From the NCBI GenBank assembly GCA_017432885.1, contig JAFRIE010000014.1, positions 62,001 through 126,000 of the forward strand: DNA of 64,000 nucleotides. The letters run 5' to 3'. The translations under genes were made by a program, and so were the position numbers. Source of the stretch: Erysipelotrichaceae bacterium (lineage in GTDB: Bacteria; Bacillota_I; Bacilli_A; Erysipelotrichales; Erysipelotrichaceae). Under the pieces are notes generated by a model that was not told the origin of the DNA, did no database searches, and saw only the letters and a program-made list of their open reading frames with translations. The number at the start of each line of letters is the position of its first letter. Positions within the stretch are counted from its first letter, which is position 1. Shown here piece by piece: positions 1 through 8,354 of this stretch.

Positions 1-282
1 GTTGTTCGAAGTTGTTTTCTGATCGATCGCGATTGCCGGAGAAAGACCTTCGATCACGTCGACATCCGGTTTATCTACACCTCCGAGAAACTGTCTGGCA
101 TAGGAAGACAAGGATTCTACATACCTTCTCTGCCCTTCCGCGTAAATCGTATCAAATGCCAAAGAGGTTTTTCCTGATCCGGAAAGACCCGTCATGACGA
201 TCATTTTATTTCTTGGCAGATCCAGATCGATGTTCTTCAGATTGTTGACTCTGGCCCCCCTGATGATGATTTTATCGTTCAT
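1..282 (-). CDS. uvrA: UvrA excinuclease subunit A, N-terminal fragment (gene continues past the left edge)
   Basis: UvrA is the damage-recognition ATPase of the UvrABC nucleotide excision repair complex. The reverse strand from 282 encodes about 94 residues beginning [20 protein letters not shown]. It has a Walker A motif ([19 protein letters not shown]), followed by [16 protein letters not shown] and a proline-rich [10 protein letters not shown] stretch; these are hallmark UvrA N-terminal sequences. An AAGGAAG ribosome binding site lies just before the ATG. The start overlaps the end of the upstream membrane-protein gene by 11 bases, so the two are probably cotranscribed. Everything after the first ~94 residues lies outside the window. 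The identification is very secure from the sequence read directly. Confidence 0.95.
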   Translation of the reverse strand, partial: MNDKIIIRGARVNNLKNIDLDLPRNKMIVMTGLSGSGKTSLAFDTIYAEGQRRYVESLSSYARQFLGGVDKPDVDVIEGLSPAIAIDQKTTSNN

Positions 283-1081
283 TTTCTTCTTCCTTATTTA
301 TCCGGTGTTTGATTGCCCTCAACATATCATTCATTCTTCCTGCGTTTCTTCCGGTAAATCTTTTGATTCTGGATACCGAGATCCTGTATAGATCATTCAT
401 CGAGGAAACGACTTTCTCTATTCTTGCTGAAATCAGCCTTTTTCGGGTTTCATCAATTTTATCTACGGCACCGTAGAATTTTTTGTCTAGGCCTTTGTTT
501 TCATCCAGAATATTGCTGATGAGAGAATCCATATGTTCGTTGATAAAGCTATCCATGCTTTCGACTCTGTTCTCAAAACCGGTAAGAACGGAGACAGTCA
601 AGGTAAGATCTAGGGTAAACAGAAAAGTAAGAAAGAGCGCCAGGCACTGACAGAGATTTTCGTTAAGCCCTTTCAATACAGGAAGCAGAACGGGATTGAT
701 TAAATAAACGATGATCAATCCGGCAATGCCGAAACCGATGGAAGCAGGAAGACAGATCCTGCCGTTCAGGTTCATAGGCGCCTTGGAATAGTCCCACCAG
801 TAGGCATGGAAGATCTTTTCAAGAAGGTAATGGACCACATATTCCAAAATAGCGGATGCTCCCATGGCAATGAGGAAAACCTGAAACGGTGTATGATTTT
901 TCATGAAATAGGTGAACAGAATCGTGCCAAGCAATGCCCCTGCGCCATAGATCGGGATGGCAGGCCCGAACAGGAAACCCCTGTTATCCCACTTTCCCAG
1001 CCAGATCGTCATCGCAAAACATTCATAGATATAGCCTACGACGCTCATTATCGAAAAATAGATCACATATCTGTCTACCAT
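272..1081 (-). CDS. Multi-pass membrane protein resembling the putative ABC-transporter permease family (CmpB type)
   Basis: The product is 269 residues. About the first 170 residues are hydrophobic, with roughly five or six membrane segments and the pattern [24 protein letters not shown] and a later [21 protein letters not shown]. This matches a widespread Firmicutes family usually labelled putative ABC-transporter permease (Pfam ABC_trans_CmpB), whose function is not established. The C-terminal ~90 residues are charged and helical and probably cytoplasmic. I chose the ATG at 1081, preceded by AAAGGAG, over an earlier in-frame codon that would overlap the upstream HD gene much further. No ATPase partner is nearby, so a transporter role is only a family label. 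Confidence 0.75.
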   Translation of the reverse strand: MVDRYVIYFSIMSVVGYIYECFAMTIWLGKWDNRGFLFGPAIPIYGAGALLGTILFTYFMKNHTPFQVFLIAMGASAILEYVVHYLLEKIFHAYWWDYSKAPMNLNGRICLPASIGFGIAGLIIVYLINPVLLPVLKGLNENLCQCLALFLTFLFTLDLTLTVSVLTGFENRVESMDSFINEHMDSLISNILDENKGLDKKFYGAVDKIDETRKRLISARIEKVVSSMNDLYRISVSRIKRFTGRNAGRMNDMLRAIKHRINKEEENER

Positions 1082-1542
1082 CTGAATACAGTCTCCTTTA
1101 AGGCGCAGATCTTGTCGGCAATACACACCAGAACAGATTCCTTATGCTTTGGTACGCTTCTCAGGGTAAGAGGCCACATGTGGCAGCGTATCGCTTCCTG
1201 CTGAACCTCATTGATCCCGAAGATCCTCATTGCATTTTCACAGGCCTTTCCCGGATGGGTATAACCGTGCATCTGAAAAATATTGACATTCAGTCTGGCA
1301 TCATGCCAGTCATAAAGATAGAAATCATGAAGCAGGGCGGAAACGATCAGGTCTTTTCTATCACTGCCGATATGGAAGCGCTGATCCAGCAGATAGGCGG
1401 TCTTTGCGACATTTATGCTGTGCTCAAGAACACTGATTTTTCCATGTGCACAGTATCCTTTCATCCTTTGAACATCCGGATGTTTCAGGTACTCTCTGAC
1501 AACATCGTTGAATTCCTTCTGCTGTTTTTCTGTCAGTTCCAT
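1075..1542 (-). CDS. HD-domain phosphohydrolase
   Basis: A 155-residue soluble protein with an HD metal-hydrolase core: an early His (LEHSINVAKTAYLL), the ALLHDFYLYDW HD motif, then HGYTHPGKACENA and a late IADKICAL aspartate. HD proteins of this size usually hydrolyse phosphomonoesters or nucleotides; the substrate here is unknown. An alternative TTG start nine codons upstream exists, but the ATG at 1542 is preferred. No Shine-Dalgarno precedes either codon. Instead an extended -10 element (TGGTATAAT) ends 6 bases before the ATG, which suggests a leaderless transcript. The gene is divergent from the TraB-family gene and overlaps the downstream membrane-protein gene by 7 bases. Confidence 0.8.
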   Translation of the reverse strand: MELTEKQQKEFNDVVREYLKHPDVQRMKGYCAHGKISVLEHSINVAKTAYLLDQRFHIGSDRKDLIVSALLHDFYLYDWHDARLNVNIFQMHGYTHPGKACENAMRIFGINEVQQEAIRCHMWPLTLRSVPKHKESVLVCIADKICALKETVFRW

Positions 1543-1548
1543 GTTTCC

Positions 1549-1554
1549 ATTATA
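1549..1554 (-). promoter_or_regulatory. Extended -10 element for the HD gene, leaderless spacing
   Basis: On the minus strand TGG-TATAAT ends six bases before the ATG at 1542. Transcription would therefore start at or next to the start codon. No convincing -35 box is present at 16-18 bases; an extended TGn -10 can compensate. Prediction only. Confidence 0.5.
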
Positions 1555-1588
1555 CCAATTATATCGCAACAGTCATACCTGTAAGATG

Positions 1589-1594
1589 TATAAT
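1589..1594 (+). promoter_or_regulatory. -10 element for the TraB-family gene, leaderless spacing
   Basis: TATAAT at 1589-1594 is followed by six bases and then the ATG at 1601. The -35 position at 17 bases reads GCAACA, matching the consensus at its last three positions. There is no Shine-Dalgarno, so a leaderless mRNA is the simplest reading. Another ATG at 1586 would overlap this element and is less likely. Confidence 0.45.
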
Positions 1595-1600
1595 AAAATC

Positions 1601-2764
1601 ATGCACGAAAATGTCGTAAAACTTGATTATAAAGGCAAAGAAATCTATCTGGTAAAGACTGCCCACGTGTCTAAGAATTCTGTTGAAGATGTTAAAGAAT
1701 GCATTGAAACGGTACAGCCGGATTCCATCTGCATCGAGCTGGACAGTCAGCGTTATGAAAAGCTGAAGCATCCCGACGACTGGCGCAATAGTGATATCGT
1801 CAAGATCATCAAGGAAAAACAGGTAGGTTTTCTTCTGGTTAATGTGATTCTTTCTTCTTTCCAGAAAAGAATTGCCAAATCGATGGATTCTTCTTCCGGA
1901 GCCGAGATGATGGAAGGCATTCGGCAGGCGGAAGAAAAGAGTATTCCGCTGGTTATGGCTGACCGGCCGATCAAGACCACCTTCTCAAGGATCTGGTATC
2001 AGCTTTCCGCAAACGAAAAGATAAAAGTCGTTACCGGGATCATTTCTTCGATCTTTGAAGATGAAGATATTTCTGAAGAGGATATTGCCAGACTGAAAGA
2101 GGCAGATGCCCTGGAAGCGGCATTGCTGGAAATCGGTAAACAATTCCCTACCGTTAAAAGAGTACTGGTGGATGAAAGGGATCAGTATCTATGTGAGAAA
2201 ATCAGGAATGCTCCAGGAAATAAAACAGTGGCCATTATCGGTGCTGCCCATGCCGGAGGAATTGAAAGAAACCTGAACAATGTGATCGATACAGAGCAAC
2301 TGGATATCATAGAGAAAAAGAAAGGAATTGGTTCTTACCTGAAATATGCCGTTCCTATACTGATTGTCGGAATTATTCTCTACACGATTCTGACAAACCG
2401 TGATATCGGTCTTCAACAGTTGAGATCCTGGATCCTGTGGAACGGCGGTCTTTCTGCGCTGGGCGTAGCCTGTGCTCTGGGTCACCCGCTTTCTATCTTA
2501 ACGGCTTTCATCATGGCTCCTTTAACATCTCTGAATCCTCTGCTGGCCTCCGGCTGGTTTGCCGGTATTGTAGAAGCCAGCATCCGTAAGCCAAAAGTAA
2601 AAGACTTTGAAGATCTTTCACAAGATACGGCTGATCTCAAAGGCTTCTGGAAGAATCGGGTCACAAGAACACTACTGGTCGTTGTATTTGCGAATCTGTT
2701 CTCTTCCATCGGTACATTTATATCCGGAATCGATGTCGTAAGAAGATTTATTGAAAGTCTATGA
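1601..2764 (+). CDS. TraB/PrgY-family membrane protein
   Basis: The protein is 387 residues. The N-terminal ~250 residues form a soluble TraB/PrgY/GumN-type domain: KTAHVSKNSVEDVKECIE, then PDSICIELDSQRYEKL, MADRPIKTTFSR and VAIIGAAHAGGIERNL. The C-terminal ~140 residues carry several membrane helices (AVPILIVGIILYTIL, ALGHPLSILTAFIMAPLTSLNPLLASGWFAG, TLLVVVFANLFSSIGTF). The founding members limit pheromone activity in enterococcal plasmid transfer and related domains look like metalloproteases, but most chromosomal members, including archaeal ones, are uncharacterised. The ATG at 1601 is preferred; 1586 is possible. The gene stands alone on the plus strand and ends in a shared convergent terminator. 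Confidence 0.85.
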   Translation: MHENVVKLDYKGKEIYLVKTAHVSKNSVEDVKECIETVQPDSICIELDSQRYEKLKHPDDWRNSDIVKIIKEKQVGFLLVNVILSSFQKRIAKSMDSSSGAEMMEGIRQAEEKSIPLVMADRPIKTTFSRIWYQLSANEKIKVVTGIISSIFEDEDISEEDIARLKEADALEAALLEIGKQFPTVKRVLVDERDQYLCEKIRNAPGNKTVAIIGAAHAGGIERNLNNVIDTEQLDIIEKKKGIGSYLKYAVPILIVGIILYTILTNRDIGLQQLRSWILWNGGLSALGVACALGHPLSILTAFIMAPLTSLNPLLASGWFAGIVEASIRKPKVKDFEDLSQDTADLKGFWKNRVTRTLLVVVFANLFSSIGTFISGIDVVRRFIESL

Positions 2765-2780
2765 ATAAATAAAAACAAAA

Positions 2781-2803
2781 AGAGAAGTATCGAATACTTC
2801 TCT
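2781..2803 (-). terminator. Hairpin terminator between convergent genes
   Basis: A 10-bp perfect stem (AGAGAAGTAT / ATACTTCTCT) with a 3-base loop. On the minus strand it is followed by a T-rich run (TTTTTGTTTTTATTT), making it a strong terminator for the zinc-ribbon operon. It may also stop the plus-strand TraB gene, though the plus-side T run is poor. Confidence 0.85.
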
Positions 2804-3195
2804 TATTTCATTTCCTGTTCCAGCGTATTGATCACATTCAGGATCTTGTTCCAGGTGATGGAAGCTTTTTCCGTTTCCATCTGTTGCAGGTAGACGGCAT
2901 TGTCCGGATAGATCCTGGCCATGGTATAGGCGTGATAATAGCGTCCAAAAGCCTCGTATTGTGAAATATCTACTTCGATCGGTTCGTCTGTAAAACTGTT
3001 TTTGATCGTGTATTCATAAAGCTCCTGATATCTTCCTTCATTGAAACAGTCATCCAGAGCCGATAAACCGTATGCTCTGTTGGCATAACTGATGTCTCTC
3101 TTAACTTCGACAAAAAAGGCCATCGCATTGATAAAAAGGATGATCAGGGAAAATAAGATCAGAACTTTCGCCAACGGCGTCCATCTACTCTTCAT
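2803..3195 (-). CDS. Small single-pass membrane protein of unknown function
   Basis: A 130-residue protein with one N-terminal membrane helix (LAKVLILFSLIILFINAMAFFVEV) and a helical, tyrosine-rich extracytoplasmic or cytoplasmic domain. I do not recognise a family. It is the last gene of a three-gene operon with the two zinc-ribbon membrane proteins upstream, overlapping the preceding gene by 11 bases and preceded by GGGAGG. Its soluble part shows the same kind of content (DISQYEAFGRYYHAYTMARIY) as the helical regions of its neighbours, so it may be a diverged relative lacking the zinc ribbon. The stop codon lies at the base of the terminator stem. Confidence 0.7.
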   Translation of the reverse strand: MKSRWTPLAKVLILFSLIILFINAMAFFVEVKRDISYANRAYGLSALDDCFNEGRYQELYEYTIKNSFTDEPIEVDISQYEAFGRYYHAYTMARIYPDNAVYLQQMETEKASITWNKILNVINTLEQEMK

Positions 3196-3904
3196 TGTTC
3201 AGCCTCCCGCTGACCAGAACCAGCAGTTGCGAACTGCTTAGATCCTTGATCGTAGCAATATCTTCGTCTGTAAGCTTCAGATAAGTCTTGATATAGAGTT
3301 CAAACTCTTCGTTTACGGCCAGAAGGTGTTTTTTGGTGAAGTCAGATAGATCCCGTTTTAACTGACGAGAATAGTCGTCTTCATAATCCGTGATATACTG
3401 ACACGTTCTGACCAGCTGATCGGTATAACTGTCCTTTTCATAAAGATAGTTACTTAAACTCTTTATTACACTCTCATAGTTGTATGCCGCATAGTAGACT
3501 GGATAGTATTCCTCAAAATCTCTGTATCGGGTCTCATACCGGTCATAGTAAAGAACGAACTTCGTATACTCCTTGTTGTCCAGATAGACATTCATATTTG
3601 ATTTGATCTCATCCAGGTCGAGCTTCTGGGCGTTGATGCTGTCGGCAATATCGTAGGAAGCCGCATGTAGTACAAAGAAAAAGATGTTCGCCAGAAGAAG
3701 CATGACAATAATGACTAGAAGATTGTAGCCTTTCTTGGTCTTGTTTACTTCCTGATAGACTTCTTTCTTCGTTTTCTTATAGTCTTTATCCAGCTGGGCC
3801 AGTTTACGAAGATGTTCCTGTGCTTCCGGATTCGGCGTTCCGCAATGCGGACATACCGCATCATCAAGAGTCAGAGGAGCGCCACAGTTCTTACAGTTAA
3901 CCAT
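3185..3904 (-). CDS. Zinc-ribbon, single-pass membrane protein
   Basis: This 239-residue protein begins with a CxxC...CxxC zinc ribbon (NCKNCGAP ... VCPHCGTPNPE, residues 4-21). A basic helical linker follows, then one membrane segment (NLLVIIVMLLLANIFFFVLHA, about residues 60-80) and a tyrosine-rich helical C-terminal domain of ~155 residues. Such ribbon-plus-helix proteins are common in Firmicutes and have no assigned role. The start is fixed by a GGAGGT site 5 bases upstream and overlaps the end of the upstream paralogue by 8 bases, indicating tight translational coupling. Confidence 0.75.
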   Translation of the reverse strand: MVNCKNCGAPLTLDDAVCPHCGTPNPEAQEHLRKLAQLDKDYKKTKKEVYQEVNKTKKGYNLLVIIVMLLLANIFFFVLHAASYDIADSINAQKLDLDEIKSNMNVYLDNKEYTKFVLYYDRYETRYRDFEEYYPVYYAAYNYESVIKSLSNYLYEKDSYTDQLVRTCQYITDYEDDYSRQLKRDLSDFTKKHLLAVNEEFELYIKTYLKLTDEDIATIKDLSSSQLLVLVSGRLNNEE

Positions 3905-4619
3905 TCTTCACCTCCTGCAGAGCGTCCTCGATTTCACTCAAAGAGATATATCCGTAAGAATCGGCATATTCCTCATAGATCTCCTGCAGCTTTTCTTCCG
4001 GATAGCCTTCCTTTTCCACTTTTTCAATCAGCTGTTTTCTGTTTTCCAGATATTCTTCCAGTTCGGTTTCCGAAAGGGACTCCGTACGACCGTAATAATC
4101 AGGATAATAGAGAAAATACATGATATTGCTCATGTCGTATTTGCTGAGACTTTCTTTGTTTATCAGTTTATCAAACTCTTCCAGCAGGCTGTAGGAAGCA
4201 TAATGTTCCCAATGAGAAACAATCGAACTGTTTTCATAGTAAAGCTTGCGGATCGTTTCATAATCGCGTTGTTCATAAGCCTCATTCAGTTTCTGGATAT
4301 TCGCATTTTCCCATTCAATATCTTCCATGCGTTCCTTGTCGTAACGGCTATCGTTGTAGTAGTCTACATTGTAGAAACGCGATGCAACAAACGCCAGCAA
4401 GACGCAGACCGCAATCAGTACAAGTGATCTTAAAATCGAGACCAGAATCATTCTGGATACTGATTCATAGGCATCTGTCTTTAATCCCAAAAGACTGTCA
4501 ATAAAGGCGGATACTTTTTTTCTGAAACCCCGGTAGGCACCTTTCTTGTTCATGGTGCCGCAATACGGGCATTTTTCTAATGTATCGGGAAATTGACCCC
4601 CACAGTTTTTACAGATCAT
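3897..4619 (-). CDS. Zinc-ribbon, single-pass membrane protein (paralogue of the downstream gene)
   Basis: The 240-residue protein begins MICKNCGGQFPDTLEKCPYC, a CxxC-CxxC zinc ribbon. A short basic stretch, one membrane helix (SLVLIAVCVLLAFVASRFYNV) and a helical, acidic, tyrosine-rich C-terminal domain follow. The layout matches the downstream gene, so the two are probably duplicates. The start is chosen because the ribbon begins there; the ATG one codon earlier is equally possible. No Shine-Dalgarno is visible, and an extended -10 (TGC-TATGAT at 4627-4632) lies only 4-7 bases upstream, suggesting a leaderless mRNA for this operon. Function unknown. Confidence 0.72.
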   Translation of the reverse strand: MICKNCGGQFPDTLEKCPYCGTMNKKGAYRGFRKKVSAFIDSLLGLKTDAYESVSRMILVSILRSLVLIAVCVLLAFVASRFYNVDYYNDSRYDKERMEDIEWENANIQKLNEAYEQRDYETIRKLYYENSSIVSHWEHYASYSLLEEFDKLINKESLSKYDMSNIMYFLYYPDYYGRTESLSETELEEYLENRKQLIEKVEKEGYPEEKLQEIYEEYADSYGYISLSEIEDALQEVKNG

Positions 4620-4626
4620 CATCAAT

Positions 4627-4632
4627 ATCATA
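4627..4632 (-). promoter_or_regulatory. Extended -10 element of the zinc-ribbon operon, leaderless spacing
   Basis: TGC-TATGAT on the minus strand ends 4 bases before one ATG and 7 before the next. It lies between the terminator of the lipoprotein gene (4688-4709) and the operon, where a promoter is expected. Confidence 0.45.
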
Positions 4633-4687
4633 GCACATTCCGGTGTTTCGTTTTCCACAAACAAAAGAAAAAACACAATGCATAAAA

Positions 4688-4709
4688 AAGCCATCAGGAT
4701 TGATGGCTT
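4688..4709 (-). terminator. Terminator of the triple-repeat lipoprotein gene
   Basis: A 9-bp stem (AAGCCATCA / TGATGGCTT) with a 4-base loop, followed on the minus strand by a T run. It sits 11 bases after the lipoprotein stop codon. Confidence 0.85.
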
Positions 4710-4720
4710 CCGGATGTTTA

Positions 4721-5779
4721 CTAATGGGAAGAAATCCGCTCGAATTTTTCACCGGACATCGACATGCACAGGTCGGTTTTCAGAATTATCGTATTTTCAT
4801 CCACCAGTTCAAATTCAATCAGTTTTGTATCGGCTCCCGCAAAACCCTGTACCGTTGATGCATCATCGACATGACAGATATAGGCTTTATCCGTCTTTTC
4901 ATACCAGCCGATAAAATGACCGAATCCGGAATAAAGATTTTCCGTGAAATCAAACATTCCGGCGGAATCGAATTTGATTGAAGGAAGATAATCATCGATC
5001 ATATCTGTGATCTTTTCATGTCTCCACTCGCTGTTTTCCAGACTTGGAGCGCCCTCAGGTCCAGGAATAGCCGGATCAGTACCCGGCATGCAGAAACGGT
5101 CTCCGTTTCTGGAAATACCAAGATCTGTCAGCAAGACAAATGTATTTTCATCCTTCCAGTCCATAAAGATCTGTGTCTGACCGTCAATTTCATGGTCTAG
5201 ATTCAGAATCAGGTTATTACCAAAGAGTACATATGTACCGTTATAATCGAAAATACTGAAATCATTCTGATCCTTCAACGTAAAGGTTCCGTCTGAACGA
5301 AGCTCTAGATTAGGCATGTTTGTACTGCCCTGATTGACATTGTAGTAAAAGGTATAAATCAGTACCTTTGCATCGCCCGGTTCCGGTTTTGTATCCTTGA
5401 AAACAGTATCCGACTGTGATCCGGCAAGGCTGGTCTTTAATACCAGTTCACTTTCATCGGTGATTTCAAAACGGATCTTGCTGAAATCACCGACAGGTGT
5501 ACTGGAAACATCAAGAGTAAGCACATCTTCATTAATCGTCCAGTTTCCGGTAATCTCATACCAGCCGTCAAAATAGTTATCCTTCAAGACAAAGCTTCCA
5601 TCCTTGCCAAACCAGACGGAAGATACATCGACGGATTCATATGCGTCATTCTGGCTGTAGAAGGTCTTTCCGCCCAGATTCCATTGTGTTGTCGGGGTTT
5701 CATTGCTCTTGTTGGTACAACCGCATAAAACAAGGACCAGACTTATCAGTAAAACGAAAACTTTACTTGTTTTTTTCAT
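4721..5779 (-). CDS. Secreted lipoprotein with three ~105-residue repeats
   Basis: A 352-residue lipoprotein: N-terminal MKKTSKVFVLLISLVLVLCGC gives a basic start, hydrophobic core and a lipobox ending in Cys 20 or 21. The mature part looks like three copies of a beta-rich unit of about 105 residues. Each ends with a DE-x-LVLKTDL-like strand and a G-x-x-F motif (ESELVLKTSL, ENTFVLLTDL, ENTIILKTDL). The pattern resembles lipocalin-like proteins that compare signal against a designed expression, but I cannot name a family. The start at 5779 is set by GGAGG 8 bases upstream. It is a monocistronic unit with its own terminator. Confidence 0.75.
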   Translation of the reverse strand: MKKTSKVFVLLISLVLVLCGCTNKSNETPTTQWNLGGKTFYSQNDAYESVDVSSVWFGKDGSFVLKDNYFDGWYEITGNWTINEDVLTLDVSSTPVGDFSKIRFEITDESELVLKTSLAGSQSDTVFKDTKPEPGDAKVLIYTFYYNVNQGSTNMPNLELRSDGTFTLKDQNDFSIFDYNGTYVLFGNNLILNLDHEIDGQTQIFMDWKDENTFVLLTDLGISRNGDRFCMPGTDPAIPGPEGAPSLENSEWRHEKITDMIDDYLPSIKFDSAGMFDFTENLYSGFGHFIGWYEKTDKAYICHVDDASTVQGFAGADTKLIEFELVDENTIILKTDLCMSMSGEKFERISSH

Positions 5780-5834
5780 GATTGGTGCCTCCATAATCCA
5801 ACATTATTATCTTATAATCCTCTGAAAAATAAAA

Positions 5835-5851
5835 GCAGATCAAAGATCTGC
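5835..5851 (-). terminator. Terminator of the nucleoside hydrolase operon
   Basis: A 7-bp stem (GCAGATC / GATCTGC) with a 3-base loop, followed on the minus strand by TTTTATTTTT. It lies 15 bases past the stop codon of the phosphodiesterase-like gene. Confidence 0.88.
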
Positions 5852-5865
5852 CCTTATTCCGTTTA

Positions 5866-6972
5866 TCATTTCATATACGTGATTACCGGAATCATCAGTT
5901 CATCCTCGCACATTCCGGCATGCATGCCTCCGAATTTACCTTTAAAATTCTTCTGCTTTTCGCTGTAATCCAGAACCAGATCGCTTTTGGCGATCGCCAG
6001 GAAGTCGCCTACGAATTCTTCAAATCGCGGATGATTCTCATGATCACCGAACAGATGGGTCTCCAGAACTTGTTTATGAGTGAGAAGAACATAGTCCTTC
6101 TCAAAAGTTTCCTTAAATTTTCTGGCAAATTCTTCTATCATCCCTTCTTTGATAAAGAAAGTCATGGCTCTTGGTTCGATGGAAGGTCTGATGGCGAAAT
6201 AGACATCAAACGGTGAACCGCAGAGATTATAGACCCGCCCGGTATCCACCTGACCATGGTCCGCAGTCACGATCAGCATCGTATCTTCCGCAAGATTCTC
6301 TGCCAGATTCTCGATTTCGTTGTTCAGGAAAGACAGATAGGCGTCGCAGATCTTCGAAGATGGTCCGTGTTTATGCATGTAGGAATCATACTTGTCCCAG
6401 TAGGCATAGATGTATCTGAAATCTTCGTCATTGGAGAAACGGATCAGACGGTTGCACATCTCATCGAAGTCTTCACAGCCGTCTTCGCGAAAAGACGGAT
6501 ACAGGTTTCTTGCCGGAATACCGATTTGATTGAGTTCGTCTTCCGTTGCCCGGACCGGAACATATTGATTCATAATGTCACCCGGATAGATTTTATCTTC
6601 ATAATAGCTGCAGGAACGTAAAGGAACAATAATATCGCCAGCTTCTTTAAGATACTGGCACCAGCCAAGCCAGGCATTTTCGTTCGGAGCTTTGCCGTTA
6701 CGGATCGCCGTGGTCGCTGCCGTGGTCGTAGAAGGAAAGACCGTCGTAGTGACATAGGTCATGTTTTTTCTTAAAAAGCTGTCTTCCGGCAGTTTCCTTT
6801 CAATCAGATTGGATCCCATGGCGTCGATCAGCATAAGGAAAATCTTTCCAGGCTTTTTTTCATTCAGGAGATTGGAAAGATCTTCGTTTGCCGGATAGCT
6901 GGAAGTCAGACCAAAATATTTTCTAATGGAAGCAATATAAGTCAGGATCGATTCGTCGTAGTATACGATCAT
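5866..6972 (-). CDS. Alkaline-phosphatase-superfamily phosphodiesterase/nucleotide pyrophosphatase-like protein
   Basis: The 368-residue soluble protein has the metal and nucleophile pattern of the type I phosphodiesterase/nucleotide pyrophosphatase branch: LMLIDAMGSN (Asp 50), the PSTTTAATTAIRNG nucleophile loop around Thr 82-83, an IVTADHGQVDTG metal site and GGMHAGMCEDELMIPV near the C-terminus. No signal peptide is present, so it acts in the cytoplasm, perhaps on nucleotide or dinucleotide diesters. It is the last gene of an operon with two nucleoside hydrolases and an aminopeptidase. Its ATG overlaps the upstream stop by one base (TAATG), which suggests translational coupling. The exact substrate cannot be read from sequence. 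Confidence 0.8.
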   Translation of the reverse strand: MIVYYDESILTYIASIRKYFGLTSSYPANEDLSNLLNEKKPGKIFLMLIDAMGSNLIERKLPEDSFLRKNMTYVTTTVFPSTTTAATTAIRNGKAPNENAWLGWCQYLKEAGDIIVPLRSCSYYEDKIYPGDIMNQYVPVRATEDELNQIGIPARNLYPSFREDGCEDFDEMCNRLIRFSNDEDFRYIYAYWDKYDSYMHKHGPSSKICDAYLSFLNNEIENLAENLAEDTMLIVTADHGQVDTGRVYNLCGSPFDVYFAIRPSIEPRAMTFFIKEGMIEEFARKFKETFEKDYVLLTHKQVLETHLFGDHENHPRFEEFVGDFLAIAKSDLVLDYSEKQKNFKGKFGGMHAGMCEDELMIPVITYMK

Positions 6973-8339
6973 TATTTCATTTCCTTCAGGAAAGCTTTGT
7001 AGGCACGGTACGCTTCATAGAGGTCACCTTTAGAAGCTGTTTCAAATGGAGCGTGCATATTCTGTACCGGAATTCCGGCATCAATAACATCCATGTTTTT
7101 ATTGGCCAGGATATAGGCGATCGTGCCTCCTCCGCCCTGATCGACTTTACCGATCTCGGAGAACTGGAACATTACCTTGTTGTCATCCATGACTTTCCTG
7201 ATCTTGGCTACGAATTCTGCAGAAGCTTCCGAAGAATTGAATTTGCCGCCGGAACCGGTAAATTTATTGAAAGAAATACCTTTTCCAAAGAAAGCTGTAT
7301 TTTTGCTTTCACTGACAGAAGGATAATTTGGGTCATAGGCGACTGACACGTCACTTGAAAGCATTCTTGAATTCTCCAAGGCATGTCTCAGTCTCAATTC
7401 ATGATAATTGTCCTGTAAAGCAATCAGTTCTGCTACGGCATTTTCAAAGAATGAAGAAGATGCACCGGTTGCACCGATCGAGCCGATCTCTTCCTTATCT
7501 GTCAGGATGCATACAGAAGTCCTGTCAGGATCCTTGGATTCCAGTAACGCCATAAGAGAAGTATAGGCACAGATCCTGTCGTCATGACCATAGCCCATGA
7601 TCATACTGCGGTCCAGACCGAGATCTCTCGCTTTACCCGCAGGAACCAGTTCCAGTTCGGAAGAAAGGAAATCATCTTCTTCTATGCCGTATTTGTCTTT
7701 CAGTAAAGCCAGTATATTCTTTTTGACCGGATCTTTTTCTTCTTCTCCTTTGGCCGGCAGAGATCCGATCAAGGCATTCAGGTCTTCTCCTTCAACGATC
7801 TTGTTTCCGGTCTTGGTCATCTGTTCTCTGGCCAGATGCGGGAGCAGATCAGAGATTTCCAGGATCGGATCATCTTCATTTTCTCCGATGCAGACATCAA
7901 TATTCGTGCCGTCTTTCTTACATACGACACCATGCAGAGCCAGAGGTCTTGCCACCCACTGATAATTCTTTATTCCGCCATAGTAGTGCGTATCAAAGAA
8001 GGCAAGTCCATTGTCTTCATAAAGCGGGTTCTGTTTTAAGTCTATCCTTGGTGAGTCGATATGTGCGCCAAGAATGTTCATACCCTCTTCGATCTTCTTT
8101 TTTCCAATGACGAACAAAGCCAGAGATTTGTCCCTGTTGTTGAAATAGAACTTGTCTCCCGGCTTCAGCTTCTTAACGTTCTTAAACGGTTTAAAACCGG
8201 CTTTTTCTGCCAATGCAACAGATTCTCTGACGGCTTCCCTTTCCGTTTTTACATTACTTAGAAACTGCCTGTAATCTTCTGAAAAAGCCATTACTTTTTT
8301 CTGTTCTTTTCCATTGTATTTTTCCCAAACTGTTTTCAT
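6972..8339 (-). CDS. M18-family aspartyl-type aminopeptidase
   Basis: A 455-residue cytoplasmic dizinc peptidase of the M18 family, which removes N-terminal residues, preferring acidic ones in well-studied members. Zinc and catalytic motifs are visible: GAHIDSPRIDLK, GYGHDDRICAY, the TDKEEIGSIGATGASS acid pair, SSDVSVAYDP and the late IPVQNMHAPFE histidine. Length is normal for bacterial M18 enzymes. An AGAAGGA site precedes the ATG. It is flanked by nucleoside salvage genes in the same operon, a mixed scavenging context. Confidence 0.92.
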   Translation of the reverse strand: MKTVWEKYNGKEQKKVMAFSEDYRQFLSNVKTEREAVRESVALAEKAGFKPFKNVKKLKPGDKFYFNNRDKSLALFVIGKKKIEEGMNILGAHIDSPRIDLKQNPLYEDNGLAFFDTHYYGGIKNYQWVARPLALHGVVCKKDGTNIDVCIGENEDDPILEISDLLPHLAREQMTKTGNKIVEGEDLNALIGSLPAKGEEEKDPVKKNILALLKDKYGIEEDDFLSSELELVPAGKARDLGLDRSMIMGYGHDDRICAYTSLMALLESKDPDRTSVCILTDKEEIGSIGATGASSSFFENAVAELIALQDNYHELRLRHALENSRMLSSDVSVAYDPNYPSVSESKNTAFFGKGISFNKFTGSGGKFNSSEASAEFVAKIRKVMDDNKVMFQFSEIGKVDQGGGGTIAYILANKNMDVIDAGIPVQNMHAPFETASKGDLYEAYRAYKAFLKEMK

Positions 8340-8354
8340 ATCTAATCCTTCTTT

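Noticed and set aside
1543-1569. TTG start nine codons upstream for the HD gene
   Set aside because: No ribosome binding site; the ATG at 1542 follows an extended -10 element and the extra residues are not conserved in HD proteins.
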